Source: Symplocastrum torsivum CPER-KK1
GTDB taxonomy: Bacteria; Cyanobacteriota; Cyanobacteriia; Cyanobacteriales; Coleofasciculaceae
NCBI GenBank assembly: GCA_019358875.1
Contig: JAHHIF010000045.1
Location: forward strand, 1-59,885
Length of the DNA: 59,885 nucleotides
Reading direction: 5' to 3'
Positions 10,201 to 17,147 of this stretch are shown here, one piece after another (position 1 is the first letter of the stretch; every line of letters begins with the position of its first letter). The notes beneath the pieces were generated by a model. It had not been told where the DNA came from and did not search any database. It saw nothing but the letters and a program-made list of their open reading frames with translations. The position numbers and the translations under genes are program-made.

Positions 10201-10643
10201 GTCCCCGCAACAAACGACCCCCGGATATCTAGTTGGGCATTGGGACCAAAGACTATCCCATTGGGGTTAATCAGAAATAGGTTTGCTCCACCATCTACCC
10301 CCAATGTTCCAAGAATATCGGAGCGGTTAGTTCCTGTTACCCGCCCCAAAATATTCTCAATCCCCGCTGGGTTCGCAAAATAAACTCGCTGTAGTTCCCC
10401 AACATTGAACTCCCTGAAACTGTGGAACAGGTTAACCCCCCGGATTGCTCCTCCATCAATTCGGTCAGCTAACCCTCCTGGAACATCCACATTTGGTGTT
10501 ACCTGAGACCGTTGTGCCCCCAAGGTTTGGTCAGGAACAATCTGAGCAAGAGTCGGGTCAGTCCTACCTGTGAGAACCCCAATGACAGCCATGACACTCG
10601 CAAGGCTTAACGACCAAACACCATTATTTCCGAAGCGAGTCAT
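4272..10643 (-). CDS. TpsA exoprotein: filamentous-haemagglutinin N-terminal domain beta-helix protein
   Basis: This is a secreted adhesin-like protein of about 2,123 residues. The ATG at 10643 has GGAGG seven bases upstream; a TTG at 10661 also lies in frame. A signal peptide ends near TLAQ (about residue 34). The TPS domain follows, with FHSFREFNV, NIL-GRVTG and the diagnostic NPNGIVFG near residues 124-131. The body is a right-handed beta-helix of GGNITI/GSVTIN-type coils. Two inserted globular segments (about residues 620-770 and 1090-1230), each with YYSF, IFDID, ETxIFLF/DTQLFLF and YVIGVGEY, resemble DVUA0089/PPC-like beta-sandwich domains. Near residues 1390-1640 lies a tandem array of 90-residue units. 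The C-terminus has a Cys followed by FTIIGRGGLPLNPT, a signature shared with the TpsA at 54025. The substrate or ligand is unknown. Confidence 0.93.
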   Translation of the reverse strand: MTRFGNNGVWSLSLASVMAVIGVLTGRTDPTLAQIVPDQTLGAQRSQVTPNVDVPGGLADRIDGGAIRGVNLFHSFREFNVGELQRVYFANPAGIENILGRVTGTNRSDILGTLGVDGGANLFLINPNGIVFGPNAQLDIRGSFVAGTADKFTFPDGSEFRATNPNAPPLVTVNIPIGLQYGSEPPAALVSEADLAVGRDLLLSGGSVTITGNIDTSSTTGNGGNVTITSTEGNVSIENSIIRTNTIYAKDGLPTNAGDITIETPSAISLTNSSLDAGSIGARGSGGNIILRGVNNLSATSVALDNSNLFSDTSSTETSGIGGNISIIANSISLVNQSLIDATTNGNGQGGNIALTAIGNEGSIALANNSSIRTLVGVGAGGSGGNIEVQARSISLTDGGRFEARTFGDRTVGTQNPQIPQNPQSPVEENARAGNIKIDILGSDTEDPNSGEIITPAFDISGFSTQEGFSSGLFTSSETENSGRGGNITLNFLGNGSLRVSDGGVLSAQTQGNSPGGNITIGDEANPNNNPAQVELRNGGQLIATSSGAGTAGNIKINASDSVTISGSDSNFAQRNRSTPINANGIGEINEREANDTVLGAHNLDFSEFLMDENPDVQSSELIPYISINGTGNGSFDYYSFEITDSNTIGIFDIDYGKFLNNPDTAIDEFNLTIDTEIFLFRENSQGEPVTTLLAENDDFPELAGAGGSQHRYDSFLRYTFREPGTYVIGVGEYDSTANDNGIEITPSNTPDIGDSYTLQVSLGSSRLLNQGLSPNQGSSSGIFAQSTGTGLGGTVTINTNGALSLTDNSRINTAVRTGSTGTDLQNIPGSIDITAGSVSLSNGSSLNASISGSGQGGRVTINAGDGEVSLTGDSTIRTTVGLRASGSGGDVNIQSGSFSLTEGARVESGTQGTQTSRAGNITVDVSGADSVDPISGEKIPAFRVSGISQASRLPSGLLTASELPNSGQGGNITVNASNGTARISEGAVLDARTRSASAGGNIEVNVNEFEVIDGGQLLTTAFQQGRAGDIRVNATTRTLISGVAPPLTEPVSQFTTQQVTVLNILNDLGLTFEIASNSNVVFSETIPHVPIEGTGNGNFAYYSFSVGTAGSLGIFDIDEGYKLGQDGSIDTQLFLFNQDTGALLASNDDNYLAEASTNGSTSGLDAFISHVFDLPGNYVIGVGEYYSFASNGTLIEGNAPDGSDATNNIPADTYTLHISVENPRSPDATEPILNSGLFSQTQGTGAAGNVTITTGELIVRDQAQVSAATSASGQGGNLSVVARDSVTVSAQGRLSAEATDTATGNAGSVDISTRQLTVEQGSQVLASTVSETSTSDGITLRNLETLQVSGGSQISASTERGTAGNLSINAGQVAAQSVQVSGQDSRVAAQATESGGNAGSVTLNAQQLTVTDNAQVLASNISGESRDITLQGLERLEVTGGGQISASTESRTAGSLSINVGQEAAESVLLSGQGSRLSAQATESGGNAGSVTLNAQQLTVTDNAQVLASNISGESRDITLQGLERLEVTGGGQISASTESRTAGSLSINVGQEAAESVLLSGQGSRLSAQATESGGNAGSVTLNAQQLTVTDNAQVLASNISGESRDITLQGLERLEVTGGGQISASTESRTAGSLSINVGEPAAESVLLSGQGSRLSAQATEAGGNAGSVTLNAQQLTVTDNAQILASNISGESRDITLQGLDSLQVTSGGEISASTRNGIAGSLSINVGEQAAESVLVRGNSELSVAATGDNTNSESGQVTINARELTVEDGSTISAATNAGQGRGVQLQNLERLSVNNSLISSSTISGVAGDVIIDASNSVTLTGTFTPSPGSEPQGGVVAAATTGGRAGSVTINTGDLLIRDGAEVSVSSPSGIAGNVNVNADFIGLNQGSITAEAGQGEGGANIDLNASGFLRLDNESLISALATGSATGGNININAQYVIASFPTGKEGNDIVADAVLGNGGRITINALGIFGLDFRLARTPLNDITASSQGGAAGTVQITTLGIDPSRGLAALPLNFIDVSGLVGGQCSASGADGELSQFTIIGRGGLPLNPTDPLAPEAEASDWVTFDPESDRISPQAHTPIRITPFTSSVSPQQLAQFPSLCYQSWSTSAIAP
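5465..6477 (-). repeat. 270-bp tandem repeats inside the TpsA gene
   Basis: The block 5735-6477 holds about 2.75 copies of a 270-base unit. Compared bases are identical between 5735-5937, 6005-6207 and 6275-6477. A more diverged unit occupies 5465-5734. Each unit codes for 90 residues (about four beta-helix coils) containing DITLQGLERLEV and SLSINVG. Near-identity over long units points to recent expansion or gene conversion. Confidence 0.92.
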
Positions 10644-10661
10644 TGCTGTACCTCCAGCCAA

Positions 10662-10985
10662 ACAGTCTGTTGTTAAAGGGGATACCGAGAAAGCTTTTTT
10701 GATATTTCAACCACACCCACTTCAAGGCGAGGTATCAGAGCTACGTTTCAAGGTATTTGCACAAACGAGATATAACCTAGCTAAAACTCAGATCTTGTAG
10801 CAAATCGCTTCTACCCCACCTCAGCCCTCCCCTTAATAAAAGGAGGGAGCTAAATTCCCCTTAGCGAGGGAAGATTTCAGTAAACGCATCTATCTGTGGG
10901 TCTAGTCTAGGAAACCATATTCTATTCCATCCTCAGGTATCGGAAGAAAGGTTGTCACAATCTTTAAATTCTTCTGCGAAAGAAG
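10662..10985. other. Intergenic region between CHAT and TpsA genes with a hairpin repeat
   Basis: No gene is seen. It carries a short inverted repeat at about 10827-10850 (CCCTCC-CCTT with AAGG-AGGGA) in an element resembling the other C-rich palindromic repeats of this window. On the minus strand this is the leader of the TpsA gene, so its promoter is probably here, but I cannot point to convincing -35/-10 boxes. Confidence 0.4.
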
Positions 10986-13721
10986 CTACAACCAGTTCCC
11001 TACTAGGATGAACGGTGCCCAAAAATAAGGATGGCGTCGGAAACGAGGATCTTGGAGGATAGACAGTTGGGCTTGTCGTAACGCTTCTGCCTTCGTAACA
11101 TCCTGACGCGCTAACTCCTTATAAAAGCGCCCCATTAGCATAGACGTTGCCTCGTCATTCACTGACCAGAGGCTGGCTACAGTACTCCGTGCCCCTGCCC
11201 GAACGGCAACACCTGCTAACCCTAATGCTGCTCGTTTATCGCCCGATGCTGTTTGACAAGCACTCAATACCAGTAGCTCAATCGGTTCAGAACGCCCTAA
11301 CTCACTCGATTGCAGCAAACTGCTCAGCTCTCCTACATCGATCGCAACATTATCTTCCCCAGTCAGAATAAACGTCTCTTCTTGCCGAGAACTAAACTGA
11401 CCGTGGGTAGCAAGATGCACGATGGGAGCCGCAGAGCTTTTCACAGCTGCTTTGAACCGCTCAATTGTAAAATCTTCATCGAGCAGGATGCGCGTAGGTA
11501 ACTCCGCCTGAATTGTCTTGAGTTCTGGCTCAACGTTGGGTAATGGAGAAAACTGTTGAGAACGCCATTGCCGAGCTTCGGTGATGCCAACAGCTAGGAC
11601 ACTCAGATCTTTCTGCTGTAGTGGACTGGGACTAACAAGCTGTAATCCTGGAGTGAGAGCGATCGCATATTTCTCCAATAAATATTGTTGCCCATCATTG
11701 AGCGCCCCCATCGGAATATTCCGCAGCGCCCCATCCAAGACAAACACTAACGTATCCACCTTACTCTGACCCAAATCCTGCTCAATCGGACGGATGAGCA
11801 AATCGTAAACTTGCTGGCTTAAGGGTCGAAACTCTAAACTAATGCGATTGTACAAAGCACCCTGCAATCGCTCGACCAACGCTTCCACTTCCTCGCTGGT
11901 AATTTTCGTAGACTTGTGGCTCAACTGCTGCCCTGGTAAGTTGATAATCACCTCCAAGCGATCGGGTAGGATAATCGGATAAATTACCGCCACTTTCTCC
12001 ACTCCAGCCACTTCGTCAAGTTTTACCGCTTGCACATCCAGACAGGCTTCCCGCAAGAAATTATTCAGTTCCGCAATTTGCAACGACTCCATTACTTGTC
12101 GTGCTTTTTCCAACTTTTCTGGACTGGACTTGCCATCGTTATCCTTTAATAGCAAACTCACTAATTCTCGGTGAATCGGTTCAACGCTTTCTTTAAAGGA
12201 AAACTGGACTTCTGGATTTACCGTAACTAGGTCACTTCGCAGAGATTGGAGAATATCAACCGCACTAGAATAAGCTGCGATCGCTTTTTCTATCTTCCCC
12301 TGTGCTTCTAATATCCGCCCAATCTGCCAATGCCAACGGTAAGTCATATCATTGGCATTAATCTTTTGGGAGAGAAACAGCGCTTGTTCCGTTAGGGTTT
12401 GCGCCTCATTCCACTGCTTCGTTCGTTCATAAATCTCGGCTAAATGACCCATAGCATAGGCTTGGGCGCGTTGATCACCTAACGCCTCTGCCTGTCCTCT
12501 TGCAGTGATTAACCCTTGGGTAATATCAGTCCAACTCAACGTTGATGGATTATTCAATTGGTTTAAGCGAGTCAAACTTCGAGCAAAGTTGATTTGAGCA
12601 TAAACCGTGGTGCGACTGGGAGGCAGCGCATTAATTTGTTGTTGAATTGGAGATACAAGAGCTTGAGCTTGGGAGACTTGGTTAGTTTCTAGGAGGAAAC
12701 TCAGTTGATTCAGTTGAGCTTGCAATTTTATCGTTGGAGAACCAGAACCCTTGGCAACCTGTTGATAAAAGTTGAGTGTTTCTTCATTCTTTTGCTGGGC
12801 ACGGGCAATATTTCCCAAACTGAGTTGCGCTGATGCAATGGCTTGAGGAAGTTGCAATCGTTGCGCCACCTCCAAACTCTTCTGCGTTACTGAATAAGCT
12901 TGTTCGAGATTGCCCACAATTTGCAGCACCTCTCCTAAGCTGCGTAACCCCATCGCCTTAGTCGGTGAGTCGGATTGATTTTCTAGGCTTTGAGACAAAG
13001 GTTGCAAAAGTGCGATCGCTCGTTGGTGAAACCCCAAGATTTGTAGCGCTTGGGCTTGCCGAATCTGAGTTTGAGTTGCGTCAATTTCGTTGCCAACTTG
13101 CTTATAGATTGTTGCGGCTTGTTCCCAAGTTGCCAGTGCAGCTTCCGCTTGTCCTTGAGCGAGTTGAACCCCACCCTGAATTTCCAGCGTTTGTGCTAAC
13201 ACAGAGAGACGCTGATGATCTGAATCTCGTCGCGTTTGCAGAATCTCCAAACTTTGGGTTAGCGCTTGGTTGGCTTCTGCCCAAGTCCCTAACTGCTCGT
13301 ACACTAAAGCTAGATTACTCAGACTCATCGCTGTCGAGAGTGTATCTCCTTGGGCACGATACCCCTGAACCGCCTGCTGGAGAATTGCTGCTGCTGCCGA
13401 TAACTGCCCGGATTCGTAGAGAGTTCTGCCCTGCTGAAGCAACGCTTGAGGATTACTGCTATTCACACTCAAGCTAGGGGGAAAAGCGCCTAAAACTGGA
13501 GCAGTAGTCAAGCGAGGAAAGGTAACCAGGCAAAACGCTACTGTTAATGAAAGCAGCAAGAATCCCCAACCCCTTACACGCCGTAATGACTCGCTCCAAT
13601 ACCGTCGTTTGTGCCTAGGACTTACGCAAATTGCTCGTTTAAATACTATTCGTACTAGGGTGGGCACTACCCACCTTAGAGGTAGAGGTTCTGAGGAATG
13701 TCTTTGCTGTCTCTTGCTCAT
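10986..13721 (-). CDS. TPR-CHAT caspase-like protein, N-terminally membrane-anchored or exported
   Basis: CHAT domains are caspase-fold cysteine peptidases. The 911-residue protein has a hydrophobic segment at about 51-68 (GWGFLLLSLTVAFCLVTF), then TPR-like repeats (about 90-500) and a C-terminal CHAT domain (about 620-911). The catalytic dyad is intact: His773 in HLATHG and Cys822 in LSACQTASGD, followed by the family motifs GLAGVAVRAGARS and TVASLWSVNDEAT. The ATG overlaps the stop of the upstream TPR gene by four bases, so the two are very likely co-translated. The first 40 residues are encoded by DNA that looks repeat-derived (GGTGGG/CCCACC palindrome and an IS-end-like AGGACTTACGCAAA). 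The TPRs presumably recognise a partner and the CHAT domain cleaves it; the substrate is unknown, with the adjacent TpsA an obvious candidate. Confidence 0.93.
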   Translation of the reverse strand: MSKRQQRHSSEPLPLRWVVPTLVRIVFKRAICVSPRHKRRYWSESLRRVRGWGFLLLSLTVAFCLVTFPRLTTAPVLGAFPPSLSVNSSNPQALLQQGRTLYESGQLSAAAAILQQAVQGYRAQGDTLSTAMSLSNLALVYEQLGTWAEANQALTQSLEILQTRRDSDHQRLSVLAQTLEIQGGVQLAQGQAEAALATWEQAATIYKQVGNEIDATQTQIRQAQALQILGFHQRAIALLQPLSQSLENQSDSPTKAMGLRSLGEVLQIVGNLEQAYSVTQKSLEVAQRLQLPQAIASAQLSLGNIARAQQKNEETLNFYQQVAKGSGSPTIKLQAQLNQLSFLLETNQVSQAQALVSPIQQQINALPPSRTTVYAQINFARSLTRLNQLNNPSTLSWTDITQGLITARGQAEALGDQRAQAYAMGHLAEIYERTKQWNEAQTLTEQALFLSQKINANDMTYRWHWQIGRILEAQGKIEKAIAAYSSAVDILQSLRSDLVTVNPEVQFSFKESVEPIHRELVSLLLKDNDGKSSPEKLEKARQVMESLQIAELNNFLREACLDVQAVKLDEVAGVEKVAVIYPIILPDRLEVIINLPGQQLSHKSTKITSEEVEALVERLQGALYNRISLEFRPLSQQVYDLLIRPIEQDLGQSKVDTLVFVLDGALRNIPMGALNDGQQYLLEKYAIALTPGLQLVSPSPLQQKDLSVLAVGITEARQWRSQQFSPLPNVEPELKTIQAELPTRILLDEDFTIERFKAAVKSSAAPIVHLATHGQFSSRQEETFILTGEDNVAIDVGELSSLLQSSELGRSEPIELLVLSACQTASGDKRAALGLAGVAVRAGARSTVASLWSVNDEATSMLMGRFYKELARQDVTKAEALRQAQLSILQDPRFRRHPYFWAPFILVGNWL
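13617..13675. repeat. IS-end-like and palindromic repeat sequence within the CHAT coding region
   Basis: AGGACTTACGCAAA at 13617-13630 is identical to the sequence at the IS boundary at 20190-20203. GGTGGG (13659-13664) and CCCACC (13670-13675) form a small palindrome of a kind dispersed in cyanobacterial genomes. Both are translated as part of the CHAT protein N-terminus (about residues 16-35). Confidence 0.6.
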
Positions 13722-15448
13722 TGTTGTGTCTGGGGTTGCTGCGGTGGCTGTTGTTGCTGCGACTGTTGTTGCTGCTGTTGCAGCGCAATTCTTTGCAAAG
13801 CGGTTTGTGCGAGGGATTGTTGGGGATTAAGCTTTAGAGCAGTGGTTAGTGCTGCGATCGCTTCTGGAATGCGTCCCAACTGTCCTAAAATCAGACCTTG
13901 CCCTGTCCAAGCGTCTGCATTGTCGGGTGCAAGCTCAATCACTTGTTCGTAAGATTCTAAAGCTTCCTCATACCGTTGCAGGGCAACCAAGGCGACTCCT
14001 CGGTTATACCAGGCTTGCACTAATTCTGGATTGAGATTGATAGCACGATTGGCAGAGAAGATGGCGGGTTCGTGGCGTCCTAAATGCCACAACACGACGC
14101 TCCGATTTGCCCAAACTTGCGCGTTATTGGGTTCAAGTTCGAGTGCTTTTTCATAGGCTTCTAGAGACGCTTCGTAGTCATTGATACTCCGAAGAATTCT
14201 GCCTTGGTTTGCCCAAGCTAGCGCATAGTTAGGATTGAGAGTAAGCGCTTGCTTGCTGGAAGCCAGTGCCTCATCGTAGCGCTCCAAATACCAAAGGACG
14301 GCACTGCGATTGCTCCAAGCTTCAGCATAATCGGGGTTCAGTCCAACGGCACGATTCACGGCTGCTAGGGCTTCTTCATAACGTCCCAAACCACCAAGAG
14401 CGTGTGCTTGCTGATGCCAAGCTTCGGCAGCACCAGCTTCTCGCCAAGTCCCATCTCCCTGAACTGCCTTCGTACAAGCCTCCAGTGCTGGCTCATAGGT
14501 TTTGAGTCCATTTAATATCCCACATTGCGCGACTAATGCCCGTGAAAAATCCGGTTTGAGAGTAATGGCTTGCTGGTAAGAAGTTAGGGCTTCGGTATCG
14601 CGTTCGAGTTGCTCAAACAGTTGTGCCTGATTTGCCCAAGTCTGAGCATTTTTTGGCTCAAGGTTTAATGCCCGATCATAAGCAGCGATCGCTTCTTGAT
14701 ATTGCTTAAGTTGTGTATGAGCTAGCCCTTGATTGTACCAGGCAAGTCCTGGTGTTTTATCACCCCAATTCCCATTACCTGCCAATGCTTGCTGACAAGA
14801 TGCGATCGCATCTGGGTACTGTCGCAGATTGAGCAAGGCTTCACAACGAGCCGTCAATGTTTGAGAATCGTTGGGTTCGAGTAATAGTGTCCGGTCATAG
14901 GCAACTAACGCCTGTTCATCGTCTGCCAACTGACTCAAAGCAACGCCCCGATAGTACCAAGCTAAAGCCGGAGAGCGATTTCCCCAGTTGCCATTCACCC
15001 GTAGTGCTTCATTGCAAGCATCTAACGCCGCTTCATTTTGCTTGAGGGCAGAATATGCCATGCACTGATAGGTGAAAGCAAGTGAGTTTTTGTCGTCAAA
15101 TTTTAAGGCATTGTCTGCTGATGCGATCGCTTCGGGATATTGCTTGAGGTTCAGGAGAATCCCACTATGGACTGCCCAAATGCTTGCACTTTTAGGTCGT
15201 AATGTAATTGCCTGTTCACACGCGGCTAAAGCTTCTTCATACTTTTGGGCAGATACCAGTAAATCGCAACGATTTACCCAATAATCAAAATCTTCCAGGT
15301 CTTCTAACCCAGATTGGGCAGTAAGAGTAGTAAGTCCAGCATCTTGGCTCAAGGTCTGGGTGGTACTCGCAGCTAGGGTAAGTGATGGCGCTCCAAGACC
15401 GCCTACAACTGCCGTCAAACTCAACCCTATTCCGAGAAGCCGCATCAA
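13718..15448 (-). CDS. Exported TPR protein co-encoded with CHAT protease
   Basis: This 576-residue protein has a signal peptide (MMRLLGIGLSLTAVVGG, ending SLTLAA) and about fourteen tetratricopeptide repeats (consensus AWYNRGVALxQLxxYxEALxxYDxALxLxPxN) from about residue 50 to 555. Several units carry the longer variant with NGNWG or GDGTWR inserts. The C-terminus is a Gln/Pro-rich tail (runs of Q and PPQQPQTQQ). TPR arrays are protein-binding scaffolds. Because it is exported and translationally overlaps the CHAT gene, it probably acts beside that protein in the periplasm, as a scaffold or substrate presenter. That role is inference from context. Confidence 0.9.
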   Translation of the reverse strand: MMRLLGIGLSLTAVVGGLGAPSLTLAASTTQTLSQDAGLTTLTAQSGLEDLEDFDYWVNRCDLLVSAQKYEEALAACEQAITLRPKSASIWAVHSGILLNLKQYPEAIASADNALKFDDKNSLAFTYQCMAYSALKQNEAALDACNEALRVNGNWGNRSPALAWYYRGVALSQLADDEQALVAYDRTLLLEPNDSQTLTARCEALLNLRQYPDAIASCQQALAGNGNWGDKTPGLAWYNQGLAHTQLKQYQEAIAAYDRALNLEPKNAQTWANQAQLFEQLERDTEALTSYQQAITLKPDFSRALVAQCGILNGLKTYEPALEACTKAVQGDGTWREAGAAEAWHQQAHALGGLGRYEEALAAVNRAVGLNPDYAEAWSNRSAVLWYLERYDEALASSKQALTLNPNYALAWANQGRILRSINDYEASLEAYEKALELEPNNAQVWANRSVVLWHLGRHEPAIFSANRAINLNPELVQAWYNRGVALVALQRYEEALESYEQVIELAPDNADAWTGQGLILGQLGRIPEAIAALTTALKLNPQQSLAQTALQRIALQQQQQQSQQQQPPQQPQTQQ

Positions 15449-15693
15449 TTTTTACCTGTCTATTTGCCAGCATGAGACAACGGTAGTGATTACCCTGTAA
15501 AGCTGTGAGTGACGTGAAACTTTATTAGTGTTGTGAGTCTAGACCATCGATCATCGCATAAACTAGACTCACGTCAATTGACTTGTCACGAGTCTTAAAG
15601 TGTTGCGATAGTGAAGATTCAGGGTATTGAGTGAAGGGGATTAGGGATTGGGGATTGGGTTGACATTCAAAAAATTAAGGAAACGGAAGACTT

Positions 15694-16971
15694 ATGGTTG
15701 CTCTAAAACCCTTTGCGATCGCGTTTTGCCTCCCTCTACTTTTTGCTCTCCCCTCTCAAGGAGCAGACCCTGATGATGTCAAACAACTACGAGACACACG
15801 AGAATGTGCACGATGTGACCTGCAAGAGGCTAATTTAGCAGGAGCTTATCTGCGACAAGCTAATTTACGGGGTGCAGACTTGCAAGGCGCTAACCTCAAT
15901 GGTGCAGACTTACAAGGTTCTTATCTCAAAGAGGCAAATCTCGAAGGCGCAGACCTCAGAAATGCGAATCTCTCTGATGCGAATCTCGACAATGCGAATC
16001 TTGAAGGGGCAAGTCTCAAAAATACGGTATTTAACGACCGGACAATCATTGCAGACAAATGGCGGATTGTTCAACGGTTGGTTACTCAAGGAGTAGAGGG
16101 TCAAGAGCTAACTGAGGCGGACTTAGCCGGAGCAAACTTGGATGGTGCTGACCTAAGACAGGCTAACTTAGAAGGCGCAAATTTAGAGAGAGCCACTTTT
16201 GAGGGGGCGAACTTAAGCGGGAGTAATCTCAATCGCACCAATTTAGGAGAAGCTAATCTTTTCATCGCCAATCTCAGAAACGCAAGTCTGAGCCAAGTTA
16301 ACTTGCAACAAAGCAGTCTACGAGCAGCAGATTTGAGAGAAACAGATTTTACTGGCACAAATCTGAGTAATGCTGACCTTGCAGCCGCTTATTTCGGAAG
16401 TGCTAACTTAACTGGCGCAAATTTGAGCGAATCTGATTTAACAAGTGCGATTTTGAGTAACGCCAATTTGCAATCAACTAATCTTGAGGATGCTAACCTT
16501 ACGCTAGCCGATCTGCGGGAGACGAACCTTACAGGTGCAACACTAGAAGGAACGGAGCTAAGGGGAGCAGATTTGAGCAATGCTGACTTGGGGGGCGTCA
16601 GCTTGCAGGGAGCGGTTCCAGAGGGAGTAACGTTGAGGAATGTGGATTTAGTTGGCGCAGATTTGAGCGGTCTTAACCTGACGGGTACAGATTTGAGTGG
16701 TTTAGACTTGAGCAATATTAACTTGAGTCAAGCGAATCTTAGTGAGGTAAATCTTAGCGGGGCAAATCTCACGGGTGCCAACTTAAGTGGTGCTAATTTA
16801 AGCGAAGCGAACTTGAGTCAAGCTAACCTTACAAATGCACAGCTAGAAGGAACAAACTTGAGTCAAGCAAACTTGCAAAGGGCTAGGCTTCAAGGCATTC
16901 AAGTACGGGGAACTAACTTCTGTGGCGCTACTTTTCCCAGTGGAAGTGAGTTTAAATGTGGGAGCAATTGA
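15694..16971 (+). CDS. Secreted pentapeptide-repeat protein
   Basis: The 425-residue protein has a cleavable signal peptide (FAIAFCLPLLFALPSQGA) and then almost uninterrupted A(D/N)Lxx pentapeptides, which fold as a right-handed quadrilateral beta-helix. One non-repeat interruption lies near residues 110-140 (FNDRTIIADKWRIVQRL). The mature protein begins with ECARCDLQEA and ends with NFCGATF and FKCGSN, so Cys pairs may cap both ends. The molecular role of such cyanobacterial proteins is generally unknown. It is divergent from the TPR/CHAT run (245 bases between starts). The spacer carries simple GGGATT-type repeats but no obvious binding site. Confidence 0.9.
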   Translation: MVALKPFAIAFCLPLLFALPSQGADPDDVKQLRDTRECARCDLQEANLAGAYLRQANLRGADLQGANLNGADLQGSYLKEANLEGADLRNANLSDANLDNANLEGASLKNTVFNDRTIIADKWRIVQRLVTQGVEGQELTEADLAGANLDGADLRQANLEGANLERATFEGANLSGSNLNRTNLGEANLFIANLRNASLSQVNLQQSSLRAADLRETDFTGTNLSNADLAAAYFGSANLTGANLSESDLTSAILSNANLQSTNLEDANLTLADLRETNLTGATLEGTELRGADLSNADLGGVSLQGAVPEGVTLRNVDLVGADLSGLNLTGTDLSGLDLSNINLSQANLSEVNLSGANLTGANLSGANLSEANLSQANLTNAQLEGTNLSQANLQRARLQGIQVRGTNFCGATFPSGSEFKCGSN

Positions 16972-16984
16972 AAGGGCTAAACAT

Positions 16985-17083
16985 CACTCTTGTCCAGAAG
17001 AAACTCAAGAAATGGGGCAAAGGGCACGCTACCTGGCGGAGAAACGTTACAATTTGGAACGTTTTACTCAAAAAACGGTTTAG
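16985..17083 (+). pseudogene. C-terminal relic resembling a family-4 glycosyltransferase
   Basis: Just after the pentapeptide gene, a frame without a start reads CPEETQEMGQRARYLAEKRY and then NLERFTQKTV and a stop. The pattern MGxxARxLAEKxYxxxxxT is typical of the last helix of GT4 glycosyltransferases. Only about 33 residues remain. It suggests a deletion that brought the pentapeptide gene next to the GH9 gene. Recognition is by pattern only. Confidence 0.4.
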
Positions 17084-17147
17084 TGTATGCAAAGCTTAAC
17101 ATAGCATGGGTTTTGGCTAAGCACAGTAGAGCGAAAAGGTAGGCAGT

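Noticed and set aside
9922..10383. Long open frames on the plus strand throughout the TpsA gene (for example 153 codons here, 116 at 7966)
   Set aside because: They are antisense to a strongly supported repetitive beta-helix gene, have no ribosome-binding sites and their Pro/Leu-rich composition simply mirrors the sense codons.
12965..13477. 170-codon plus-strand frame opposite the CHAT gene
   Set aside because: It lies fully within the TPR region of the CHAT gene on the opposite strand and shows no recognisable domain.
10986..13721. CHAT protein as part of a type III-E CRISPR (Craspase) system
   Set aside because: No gRAMP, Cas or CRISPR components are near, and the protein carries an N-terminal membrane segment that points to the envelope.
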